Source: an uncultured bacterium (GTDB lineage: Bacteria; Actinomycetota; Coriobacteriia; Coriobacteriales; Coriobacteriaceae). From it: a stretch of 5,332 nucleotides of DNA. Shown here in pieces: positions 1 to 4,133 of the stretch. Under the pieces are notes generated by a model. It did not search any database and was not told the DNA's origin. It was given only the letters and a program-made list of their open reading frames with translations. Location: contig CAJMSO010000140.1 of assembly GCA_905216075.1 (NCBI GenBank), positions 1 to 5,332 on the forward strand, in the 5' to 3' direction. Each line of letters starts with the position of its first letter. Position 1 is the stretch's first letter. Position numbers and translations under genes: made by a program.

Positions 1-615
1 CAGCACTGGGATGAAGCTCGTGGGGATGACCATGCTCGCCGACGGCGGAAAGAGCTGTGGCAGCGGCACCAACGACCAGGCGAACCCACCCACGAGCTGC
101 GCGGCGAGCGGGCAGAAGATGCCCGCGAGCATGCCGAGCCGCGCCGTGAGGAAGAGCCCTGCGGGGATCATCCACGCCGCTGTCACCGTGTTGGCGAGCG
201 CGCAGAGGAGCATCGTGAGCGTGCCCGCGGCCGTGAGGCCCTGCGAGGAGAACGCCGAGCCCGCGAGGTAGATGCCGAAGACCACGAGGTTCGAGAGCGT
301 GCAGAGCGCAAGGCACCAGAGCGCCTTGGCCCACCAGGCGCGCCCGAGCGGGAAGCCCAGGCCCAGAAGCCCCCGCATCCGCGTGCGCGCGTCCGCCCGC
401 GCGACGCACGCCACCACGAGCGAGAGGGCCACGGGCAGGAAGAGCGCGTACCAGTAGTTCCACGCGCTGAAGATCTGCACGCCCCGGTAGGGCATCGCGC
501 CGAGCAGCGGCATCGGCAGCGCCATGAGCACGGCCAGGCGAACCGGTGCCGCGTGGCGCGACTTCAGGGCCTCGGCGCGCAGGCCCGCGAGCAGACCGCC
601 TTTCTCGCCCGTCAT
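1..615 (-). CDS. Lantibiotic-immunity type ABC transporter permease (MutE/EpiE-like), partial
   Basis: Membrane subunit of an ABC-2 type exporter that probably protects the cell from a lantibiotic or similar antimicrobial peptide. The visible 205 residues show at least five hydrophobic segments at about 24-42, 52-72, 97-119, 127-155 and 160-180. The NYWYALFLP stretch (53-61) after a short extracellular segment is typical of the MutE/EpiE/SpaE permease family. The family is usually about 240-250 aa, so roughly 40 C-terminal residues lie beyond the left edge. The start is fixed by a GGGAGG-type ribosome binding site about 8 nt upstream, and by the ATGA overlap (612-615) with the stop codon of the ATPase gene, which implies translational coupling in one operon. 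The family call rests on the membrane pattern, the motif and the partner gene; substrate specificity is unknown. A second permease (G subunit) may follow outside the window. Confidence 0.85.
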   Translation of the reverse strand, partial: MTGEKGGLLAGLRAEALKSRHAAPVRLAVLMALPMPLLGAMPYRGVQIFSAWNYWYALFLPVALSLVVACVARADARTRMRGLLGLGFPLGRAWWAKALWCLALCTLSNLVVFGIYLAGSAFSSQGLTAAGTLTMLLCALANTVTAAWMIPAGLFLTARLGMLAGIFCPLAAQLVGGFAWSLVPLPQLFPPSASMVIPTSFIPVL

Positions 616-1340
616 GCCGTCACCTCCCCGCGTGCTCGTCGCCCTTCCCGGCAGAAGCTCATGAAGAGTTCCTCGAGGTCCTGCCCGGGCCGAAGCGCAT
701 CCTCGTAGGCGAGGCGCCCCCCGTAGATGATGCCGATGGTGTCCGCCATCTGCTGCACCTCGGAGAGGATGTGGCTCGAGACGATCCCCGTCGTGCCCGC
801 CGCCGCGAAGCCGCGGATCTGGTCGCGCAGCTCCTCGATGCCGATGGGGTCGAGGCCGTTGGTGGGCTCGTCGAGCACGAGCAGGCGTGGCCGGGCGATC
901 AGCGCCAGCGCGAGCCCCAGGCGCTGCCGCATGCCCATCGAGAAGCGCCCGGCGCGCTTCTTCCCGGTGTCCGCGAGGTCCACGGCGGCGAGTACCTCAT
1001 CTATGCGGCTCTCGGGAAGGCCCAGCAGCGCGGTGCGCACGTGCAGGTTCTCGCGCGCGGTGAGGTTGGGGTAGAGCGGTGCCTCCTCGATGAGGCTGCC
1101 GATTGCGTAGAGGTCCTCGCGGCGCCAGGCGTGCCCGGCAAAGAGGATCTCCCCGGCCGTCGGCCGCAGCATCCCGCAGATCATCTTGAGCGTTGTCGAC
1201 TTGCCGGCGCCGTTGGGACCGAGCAGCCCGTACACCTCGCCCTCGCGGATATGAAGGCTCACGTCTGCCACGGCGTCCTGCGCCTGGTCGCCGCGGCCGA
1301 AGCGCTTGGTGAGCCCGCGCGTCTCGAGCATGTAACCCAT
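612..1340 (-). CDS. Lantibiotic-immunity type ABC transporter ATP-binding protein (MutF/BcrA-like)
   Basis: Cytoplasmic ATPase that powers the downstream permease. The 242-aa protein has all nucleotide-binding motifs in order: Walker A GPNGAGKST (41-49), an LIEEAP segment (84-89), a degenerate signature FSMGMRQRL (133-141), Walker B RLLVLDEP (152-159), D-loop GLDP (163-166) and the switch His190 in VSSHILSE. Glutamate in place of the usual Q-loop glutamine (LIEE) is the E-loop known from the LanF/BcrA immunity subfamily, which supports peptide-antibiotic export over general import. The start at 1340 was chosen because AAAGGA lies about 9 nt upstream. The frame stays open upstream to 1499, but that part is Arg-rich, lies in the control region and has no ribosome binding site. 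Its last four bases overlap the permease start. A large hairpin lies in its leader, and a broken TetR gene lies divergent to it. Confidence 0.93.
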   Translation of the reverse strand: MGYMLETRGLTKRFGRGDQAQDAVADVSLHIREGEVYGLLGPNGAGKSTTLKMICGMLRPTAGEILFAGHAWRREDLYAIGSLIEEAPLYPNLTARENLHVRTALLGLPESRIDEVLAAVDLADTGKKRAGRFSMGMRQRLGLALALIARPRLLVLDEPTNGLDPIGIEELRDQIRGFAAAGTTGIVSSHILSEVQQMADTIGIIYGGRLAYEDALRPGQDLEELFMSFCREGRRARGEVTA

Positions 1341-1361
1341 GGGTTCGTCCTTTCTTTTCCG

Positions 1362-1394
1362 GGCGCGCGGGCCGAGTCGCCGTGCCCGCGCGCC
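1362..1394 (-). promoter_or_regulatory. Perfect 11-bp hairpin in the ABC operon leader
   Basis: GGCGCGCGGGC (1362-1372) and its exact complement GCCCGCGCGCC (1384-1394) flank an 11-nt loop. In the mRNA of the ABC operon (minus strand) this all-GC stem ends just before the AAAGGA ribosome binding site of the ATPase gene. No U-tract follows on the minus strand, so a simple intrinsic terminator is unlikely. It may modulate translation or RNA stability. The pairing is certain from the sequence; the role is inferred. Confidence 0.5.
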
Positions 1395-1408
1395 GTGCCT
1401 TTTGGGTT

Positions 1409-1455
1409 CACCATCCATGGTGGGGCGCGTTTCTAACGAAGCTGTAACGGCCGTT
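1409..1455. promoter_or_regulatory. Cluster of operator-like repeats upstream of the ABC operon
   Basis: Three motifs are packed here. The dyad CACCAT/ATGGTG (1409-1414 and 1417-1422) has a 2-bp spacer. TAACG occurs twice in direct orientation at 1434-1438 and 1445-1449, exactly 11 bp apart, which is the one-turn spacing typical of OmpR-type response regulator sites. The palindrome AACGGCCGTT (1446-1455) overlaps the second TAACG. They lie 70-115 bp upstream of the ATPase start, where an operator is expected. No convincing -35/-10 pair for the ABC operon was found, which could mean an activator-dependent promoter. No two-component genes are visible in the window. Confidence 0.35.
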
Positions 1456-1498
1456 GGGCTCTTTTGGCGCCAGCCCTTTTCGACCCGTACGCCACTCA

Positions 1499-1518
1499 TG
1501 GTATGTTTATCGCGATAA
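1499..1518 (+). promoter_or_regulatory. Extended -10 promoter and TetR-type operator of the broken regulator gene
   Basis: TGGTATGTT (1499-1507) is an extended -10 element (TGn plus TATGTT). Immediately after it is the perfect 12-bp palindrome TTATCGCGATAA (1507-1518), which would cover the transcription start at about 1514. An SD-like AGGACGGAGG (1521-1530) and the GTG start at 1536 follow. A dyad over the start point, directly before a TetR-type reading frame and divergent to an exporter operon, is the classical autoregulatory TetR layout. The sequences are visible; the binding assignment is inferred. Confidence 0.5.
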
Positions 1519-1535
1519 CAAGGACGGAGGTGCCC

Positions 1536-1577
1536 GTGGCACGCAATAAGTACCCGGAGGAGACGGTCGAGAAGATC
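1536..1577 (+). pseudogene. 5' fragment of a TetR/AcrR-family regulator (14 codons)
   Basis: Starting with GTG, the frame reads VARNKYPEETVEKI, which matches the N-terminus of many TetR/AcrR regulators (consensus-like MARNKYPEETVxKIL followed by the helix-turn-helix). The good SD AGGACGGAGG lies 6 nt upstream. After Ile14 all similarity stops: the next residues RGDGPASVILRARR do not resemble the LDxAxxLFxEKGY stretch expected there, and no later part of a TetR gene is found in the window. This is therefore a promoter-proximal remnant cut at about 1577. The frame stays open to 1697 by chance. The intact gene would have been divergent to the ABC operon and its likely repressor. The assignment is from family memory over a short stretch, so it is moderately sure. 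Confidence 0.6.
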
Positions 1578-1652
1578 AGGGGTGACGGCCCAGCGAGTGT
1601 TATTTTGCGAGCTAGGCGCATCGAAAGCGACCTTTCGTGGTATAAACTACTT

Positions 1653-1780
1653 GGCGGAAGCCGCGGCTTTCAGAGTACGGCTTACGTGTACGTTTAACCT
1701 CCGTGGGCGACGGGGTGCCGCAAGGCGTAGAATATCGCCCACCTGTAGGGGCCTGCAGCGATGCGGGCCCCGCTTCATAT
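1653..1780 (+). ncRNA. Candidate type III antitoxin RNA upstream of the toxin gene
   Basis: An extended -10 element TGGTATAAA (1638-1646) would start transcription near 1653. The following 120 nt fold readily. A hairpin GAAGC/GCTTTC surrounds the palindrome AAGCCGCGGCTT (1658-1669). A perfect 8-bp stem GTGGGCGA/TCGCCCAC (1703-1710 and 1735-1742) encloses a small GCC-GCAA-GGC hairpin with a GNRA loop. A 10-bp terminator-like hairpin ends the region (1748-1771). In known type III toxin-antitoxin systems the RNA antitoxin sits exactly here, between a promoter and a leaky terminator just before the toxin. Known antitoxins carry tandem repeats of about 34-48 nt. I see only a degraded 35-bp periodicity (CTTTC...GTA...TAC at 1632-1650 and 1667-1685), so the antitoxin assignment rests on position and structure. 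Confidence 0.35.
1748..1771 (+). terminator. GNRA-loop hairpin before the toxin gene (possible leaky terminator)
   Basis: GGGGCCTGCA pairs with TGCGGGCCCC (nine Watson-Crick pairs and one T-G) around the loop GCGA, a GNRA tetraloop. The tail GCTTCATAT is only weakly U-rich, so termination would be partial. That suits a type III locus, where most transcripts stop after the antitoxin and some read through into the toxin. It ends 24 nt before the toxin start and would not mask the SD. Confidence 0.45.
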
Positions 1781-1795
1781 GAAGGGGGCGAACCG

Positions 1796-2245
1796 ATGAA
1801 AATCGTATCCATCTCCCAGGACTTCTTCGACCTCGTCGAGGGCGACCGCGAGCTCATGCTTAAGCACAATCGCCCCTGCATCGTGGTGGTGAGGCTGCGT
1901 TTCCGCGGAAAGCGCAGGGACTTCGCTGTGCCGCTGCGTTCCAACATCGCCCCTAACGTGCCCAAAGACCAGTACTTTGCGTTGCCACCCCGCCCCACGA
2001 CGCGCCCCGGCTGCCGCCACGGCATCCACTACATCAAGATGTTCCCCATAACCAAGGCCCACCAGCGCCGCTTCAGGACCGAGGGCTCGGCCTACTACGA
2101 GACACTCCAGCGCATTATCGACAGCAACACCAAGCGCATTGTCTCCGAGTGCCAGGCGTACCTCGACCGCTACGAGCGCGAGGGAAGGCCCCACTTCGCC
2201 GTCGACATCGACCGCATCGTGGGCCTGCTGGAGGGCGAGAAGTAG
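1796..2245 (+). CDS. Probable type III toxin-antitoxin toxin, ToxN/AbiQ/TenpN-like endoribonuclease
   Basis: A 149-aa cytoplasmic protein. It opens with MKIVSISQDFFDLV, and at about 36-62 carries an RPCIVVVRL strand followed by RRDFAVPLRSNIAP. The pattern of an N-terminal strand, a central 'FA(I/V)PLRSNI' core and a following Lys-rich segment (HYIKMFPIT, about 77-85) matches my memory of the TenpN/ToxN-like RNase toxins, which cleave RNA and are neutralised by a structured, processed RNA. The C-terminal half is helical with many charged residues (YYETLQRIIDSNTKRIV). Length is in the family range (about 145-180 aa). Start choice: AAGGGGG lies about 8 nt before ATG 1796; an in-frame upstream ATG at 1703 lies inside the structured leader and is unlikely. 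No partner antitoxin protein is encoded next to it, which fits an RNA antitoxin. The family is fairly likely; the subfamily is not resolved. Confidence 0.62.
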   Translation: MKIVSISQDFFDLVEGDRELMLKHNRPCIVVVRLRFRGKRRDFAVPLRSNIAPNVPKDQYFALPPRPTTRPGCRHGIHYIKMFPITKAHQRRFRTEGSAYYETLQRIIDSNTKRIVSECQAYLDRYEREGRPHFAVDIDRIVGLLEGEK

Positions 2246-2453
2246 GGCACCTCGGCTCAGTCTCGAGCCATGTGGAGTCGCTCCGCATTATTGAACGCCG
2301 CGTGTGCGTCCCAAATACTTGAGAAACAAGCTGTGAAGTGCGGTGGCGCGCCCGTGCCCGTGCATAGCCGTCACCATCAGCGTCTACGCGGCGTCGGCTT
2401 CAAGTGGAACTGGCGCCGCTGCTGTATATGGTTTGCCTTGCTGCAAATGGCGA
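2246..2453. other. Intergenic region between convergent toxin and yjdF genes
   Basis: No gene is seen in these 208 bp. A small hairpin GGCTC/GAGCC (2254-2258 and 2265-2269) follows the toxin stop, and TTTGC/GCAAA (2432-2436 and 2443-2447) follows the yjdF stop. GCGGCG/CGCCGC (2388-2393 and 2414-2419) lies between them. None has a convincing U-tract, so they are only weak terminator candidates for the two convergent genes. The open frame across this stretch on the plus strand is rich in Cys, Trp and Arg and looks random. Confidence 0.5.
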
Positions 2454-2873
2454 TCAATGCCCGCGATGCTTCTGCTTGCGCTTCAACTTTCGCTGCTCGA
2501 AGCGCGTCTCCGCCTCATCCGCGCGACGCTGACTTCTTGCTTGAGCCGACTCCCGCTTCATTGCTTCCCGCTGTGCCGCGAGCGCCTGTTGCGCCTTGGT
2601 GCTCACCGCGGGCCGTTTAAGGGCTTTCGCTGCCTCGCGAGCGCGCCGCTTGGGGTTCTTCGCGGGCTTGCTTGTTTCGGTGGCCTTGTCGCCGAAGAAC
2701 GAGAGCTTCTCCCATTCGCTTGTAACGAATCGCAGAATCTCCTCATCGGACGGCTCCGCGCCGAAGACGATGCGGGCGACGCCATACCTTCCGCTCTCGA
2801 CGTGCTCCGCCAGCCCGACCCAGAATTGACCGTCGTGATATACGGTCAGGGTGGACGACACGCTGATCTGCAT
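2454..2873 (-). CDS. yjdF: YjdF family protein (DUF2992)
   Basis: A 139-aa protein of the YjdF/DUF2992 family, whose biochemical role is not established. The N-terminal half (8-60) forms the family core: LTVYHDGQFWVGLAEH, then YGVARIVFGAEPSDEEILRF and an aromatic/hydrophobic segment WEKLSFF. The C-terminal half (70-139) is a highly basic helix, with KNPKRRAREAAKA, the STKAQQALAAQRE stretch and the KRKQKHRGH tail, all hallmarks of the family. The lysine- and arginine-rich tail suggests RNA or nucleic-acid contact (inference). The start at 2873 has an ideal SD AAAGGAGG 8 nt upstream; an in-frame ATG ten codons earlier has none. The gene stands alone, and its leader carries a yjdF-type riboswitch candidate with an anti-SD, so expression is probably ligand-controlled at translation. 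Confidence 0.9.
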   Translation of the reverse strand: MQISVSSTLTVYHDGQFWVGLAEHVESGRYGVARIVFGAEPSDEEILRFVTSEWEKLSFFGDKATETSKPAKNPKRRAREAAKALKRPAVSTKAQQALAAQREAMKRESAQARSQRRADEAETRFEQRKLKRKQKHRGH

Positions 2874-2881
2874 GGTTGGTT

Positions 2882-2993
2882 CCTCCTTTATGTAGATGAC
2901 CATGCAGAGAAGGGACAACCAAGGAGGCAGGTTACTGATGCGGACTAGCGCACGCCCACGACTACCCGACGGGGACTGTGTTTTCATCTCTGG
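2882..2993 (-). promoter_or_regulatory. Candidate yjdF riboswitch (azaaromatic sensor) with SD sequestration
   Basis: Leaders of yjdF genes often contain the yjdF RNA motif, a riboswitch class reported to bind azaaromatic compounds. In this leader (minus strand) CAGAGA (2992-2987) can pair with TCTCTG (2910-2905), closing a domain of about 88 nt, as expected for an aptamer P1 stem. Inside it CCTCCTT (2927-2921) is the exact complement of the yjdF Shine-Dalgarno AAGGAGG (2888-2882), with 32 nt between. An adjacent GGTTG can also pair with CAACC just before the start codon. This gives a plausible translational switch. Position and the anti-SD are solid; I cannot confirm the conserved core of the motif by eye. 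Confidence 0.55.
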
Positions 2994-3082
2994 TGGTTGG
3001 ATTGTGGCACGTGCGAATGCGCCCGGCATCGCTGCTGACATGGCGCTACTGGGATTCGCTCCTCGATGCATCCTTGTGTACA

Positions 3083-3136
3083 TTGCCTTCTCGGTTTCGA
3101 AACTTTAGAAATAATCGAGTTTCGAAACCGAGAAGG
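3083..3136 (+). promoter_or_regulatory. Promoter and 19-bp inverted-repeat operator of the broken ATPase gene
   Basis: CCTTCTCGGTTTCGAAACT (3086-3104) and its exact complement (3118-3136) flank 13 AT-rich bases. Each arm itself contains the 10-bp palindrome GTTTCGAAAC (3094-3103 and 3119-3128), so the same site occurs twice, 25 bp apart. A candidate promoter TTGCCT (3083-3088), 17-bp spacer, TAGAAA (3106-3111) is interleaved with the arms, so a bound protein would block it. The right arm runs into the AAGGAG ribosome binding site of the next reading frame. The repeats are exact; promoter boxes are weak matches. Confidence 0.55.
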
Positions 3137-3144
3137 AGTGGATT

Positions 3145-3412
3145 ATGGCTTGGGTAGACCGCAATACGTACCGACTCCACCGTGTTGGAGAGGCTGGCCG
3201 AGTACATGATGGACAACTCCGGCAACCTCAACTCGCCCAACAACATCGCCAACGTCCTCGACGCCAACAAGGTTCCCACCAACCACGTCATCGTCGGGCG
3301 CTACATCTCCTACCTCCGTGACGCCTTCGTCTTCTATGAGGCGAAGCGCTACGACATCAAGGGAAAGAAGTACATCACTAACCGAAGAGGACTCCTCACC
3401 GAATTCCCTTGA
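3145..3412 (+). pseudogene. Internally deleted AAA ATPase / DUF4143 family protein
   Basis: The ATG at 3145 with SD AAGGAG (3133-3138) starts MAWVDRNTY, like the N-terminus of the AAA_14/DUF4143 ATPases (full length about 380-430 aa). At about 3170 the sequence jumps, with a frame change, to DSTVLERLAEYMMDNSGNL and on through SPNNIANVL, VGRYISYLRDAFVFYEAKRYDIKGKKY. That is the DUF4143 region that normally follows the ATPase domain by more than 200 residues. The Walker A/B region is therefore gone. The tail TNRRGLLTEFP with its stop at 3410-3412 also departs from the family (normally a KYYxxDxGLR-type stretch follows), so the C-terminus is cut too. No working ATPase can be made. The C-terminal fragment frame is open from 3173, but no SD precedes its GTG at 3182. 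Confidence 0.75.
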
Positions 3413-3424
3413 GATCGGTCGGCA

Positions 3425-3865
3425 TTATCGAGCGTGCGCGTTCTCGTAGGCGCCTTTGATTTCTTCCGGCAAATTGTCGGGAATCAGCGCTTCCAGCCTA
3501 TCCTCGCTGCCATCTTGAATCGCCTGCTCGTAGTACCAGCATTTGAATCTCAGCATATCCAGCGCACGGTTCATGTTCGCGATTTCCGACTCCATGTGGG
3601 CCTTCCGCTCCTCGAACATGGCCTTGCGCTGGGGGTAAGTGGACGGGCCCTCCGCACACCATTCCATGAACAGACGGATGTCCTTGATCTCCATCCCCGC
3701 TTTCTTCAGACATTCGATGACCCGAAGCGCCTCGAGTTCCGTATCGCCAAATTGGCGAATGCCGGACGTCCGCTCCAGCCCCGGGAACAATCCCTGCTTG
3801 TCGTAATACCGCAGCGTTGAGGCGGGCAAGCCGAACATTTCCGCCACCTGTCCGATTGTGTACAT
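3425..3865 (-). CDS. MerR-family transcriptional regulator (AdhR/NmlR-like)
   Basis: A 146-aa DNA-binding activator/repressor. Residues 1-22 (MYTIGQVAEMFGLPASTLRYYDKQG) are the MerR helix-turn-helix. The wing with SGIRQFGDTELEAL follows (34-47), then the second helix pair ECLKKAGMEIKDIRLFMEW (51-69). A long amphipathic helix (about 80-117, KAMFEERKAHMESEIANMNRAL) forms the dimer coiled coil. Cys52 lies at the position of the single reactive cysteine of AdhR/NmlR-type regulators, which respond to aldehydes and other electrophiles; further cysteines are at 70 and 109. Start: GGAGG 6 nt upstream of ATG 3865. It is divergent from the CMD-cupin/hydrolase operon, and the intergenic dyad at 3901-3918 is its likely operator. 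The MerR family is certain; the inducer is inferred. Confidence 0.93.
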   Translation of the reverse strand: MYTIGQVAEMFGLPASTLRYYDKQGLFPGLERTSGIRQFGDTELEALRVIECLKKAGMEIKDIRLFMEWCAEGPSTYPQRKAMFEERKAHMESEIANMNRALDMLRFKCWYYEQAIQDGSEDRLEALIPDNLPEEIKGAYENAHAR

Positions 3866-3896
3866 GGCCCCTCCGAATAAATCTCGAATTCATTCC

Positions 3897-3927
3897 TTGA
3901 CCTAAAGTTAGGTTTAGGTATTACCTT
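3897..3927 (+). promoter_or_regulatory. MerR-type promoter/operator for the CMD-cupin operon
   Basis: TTGACC (3897-3902) serves as -35. The dyad CCTAAAG-TTAG-GTTTAGG (3901-3918; 7-4-7 with one mismatch per arm pair) lies directly over the spacer. A weak -10, TACCTT (3922-3927), sits at a 19-bp spacing, the long spacing MerR proteins correct by twisting DNA; TATTAC (3919-3924) at 16 bp is an alternative. The dyad resembles the CTTAAAG-TTAA-CTTTAAG operators known for AdhR-like regulators. A second small palindrome AGGTATTACCT (3916-3926) overlaps it. A TTGACG on the minus strand (3939-3934) may belong to the merR promoter. Confidence 0.65.
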
Positions 3928-3952
3928 CATTCTCGTCAATACAAATCGGTAG

Positions 3953-4069
3953 CGCAAGGGGTGGTCCGTAATGGGCAAAACGGTTTTCGCCGGCGGCGTG
4001 AACGGCGTGGGCGAAATCGCTGGGCACCCTGCTCTTGAGCAGGCGCGACGAATGGGCATGGGAATCTAG
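3953..4069 (+). pseudogene. C-terminal remnant of a flavodoxin-type NAD(P)H oxidoreductase
   Basis: An open stretch of 38 codons reads GKTVFAGGVNGVGEI then AGHPALEQARRMGMGI and a stop. The pattern 'KxVFAGGVNxVGEIxGHPALxxAxxMG' resembles the C-terminal strand, loop and final helix of flavodoxin-fold NAD(P)H-dependent oxidoreductases. The FMN-binding N-terminus is absent, and a stop codon lies just upstream (3950-3952). It could be translated as a 32-aa peptide from ATG 3971 with a weak AAGGGG SD, but a gene remnant left by deletion is more likely. It sits in the long leader between the MerR-controlled promoter and the CMD-cupin gene, where an intact reductase would fit a detoxification operon. 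The homology is from memory and unverified. Confidence 0.4.
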
Positions 4070-4112
4070 GCGGGCCACTTGGCCATGCGTAAACAGATTC
4101 GTGTCCAGAACC

Positions 4113-4132
4113 ATCGATAGGAGGAAATCGAT
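4113..4132 (+). promoter_or_regulatory. Ribosome binding site of the CMD-cupin gene presented in a hairpin loop
   Basis: Two copies of ATCGAT (4113-4118 and 4127-4132) can pair with each other and leave AGGAGGAA in an 8-nt loop, one base before the ATG at 4134. The AGGAGG at 4119-4124 is an ideal Shine-Dalgarno at 9-nt spacing and decides the start. Confidence 0.5.
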
Positions 4133-4133
4133 C

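Noticed and set aside
546..1436. Long plus-strand open frame of 296 codons
   Set aside because: It lies opposite the ABC ATPase gene, whose motifs are complete. Its product is Arg-, Ala- and Pro-rich with no family features; it is a high-GC shadow.
1341..1499. N-terminal extension of the ABC ATPase
   Set aside because: It has no ribosome binding site, is Arg-rich, and passes through the leader hairpin and operator-like repeats. ATG 1340 has a good SD.
1658..1669. AAGCCGCGGCTT palindrome as an independent operator
   Set aside because: It lies downstream of the candidate start of the antitoxin RNA and is better explained as part of an RNA hairpin there. A DNA-binding role is not excluded but has no support.
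1464..1697. 77-codon plus-strand frame as a real gene
   Set aside because: Only 14 codons from GTG 1536 look like a protein family (TetR N-terminus); the rest is out-of-context sequence ahead of the toxin.
1578..1800. CRISPR-like or perfect tandem repeat array
   Set aside because: No two segments repeat exactly over more than a few bases. The 35-bp periodicity is weak and is reported only as part of the antitoxin candidate.
2270..2948. Overlapping plus-strand frames (116 and 201 codons)
   Set aside because: They run across the intergenic region and antisense to yjdF, have no SD, and show no family similarity.
2873..3083. Upstream extension of YjdF to 209 residues
   Set aside because: The added part is translated riboswitch/leader DNA with no SD. 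The ATG at 2873 has an ideal SD and matches the family N-terminus.
4028..4043. CCTGCTC/GAGCAGG inverted repeat as a terminator or operator
   Set aside because: It lies within the flavoprotein-like reading frame (codons HPALEQ), has a 2-nt loop and no U-tract, so it is most simply coding sequence.
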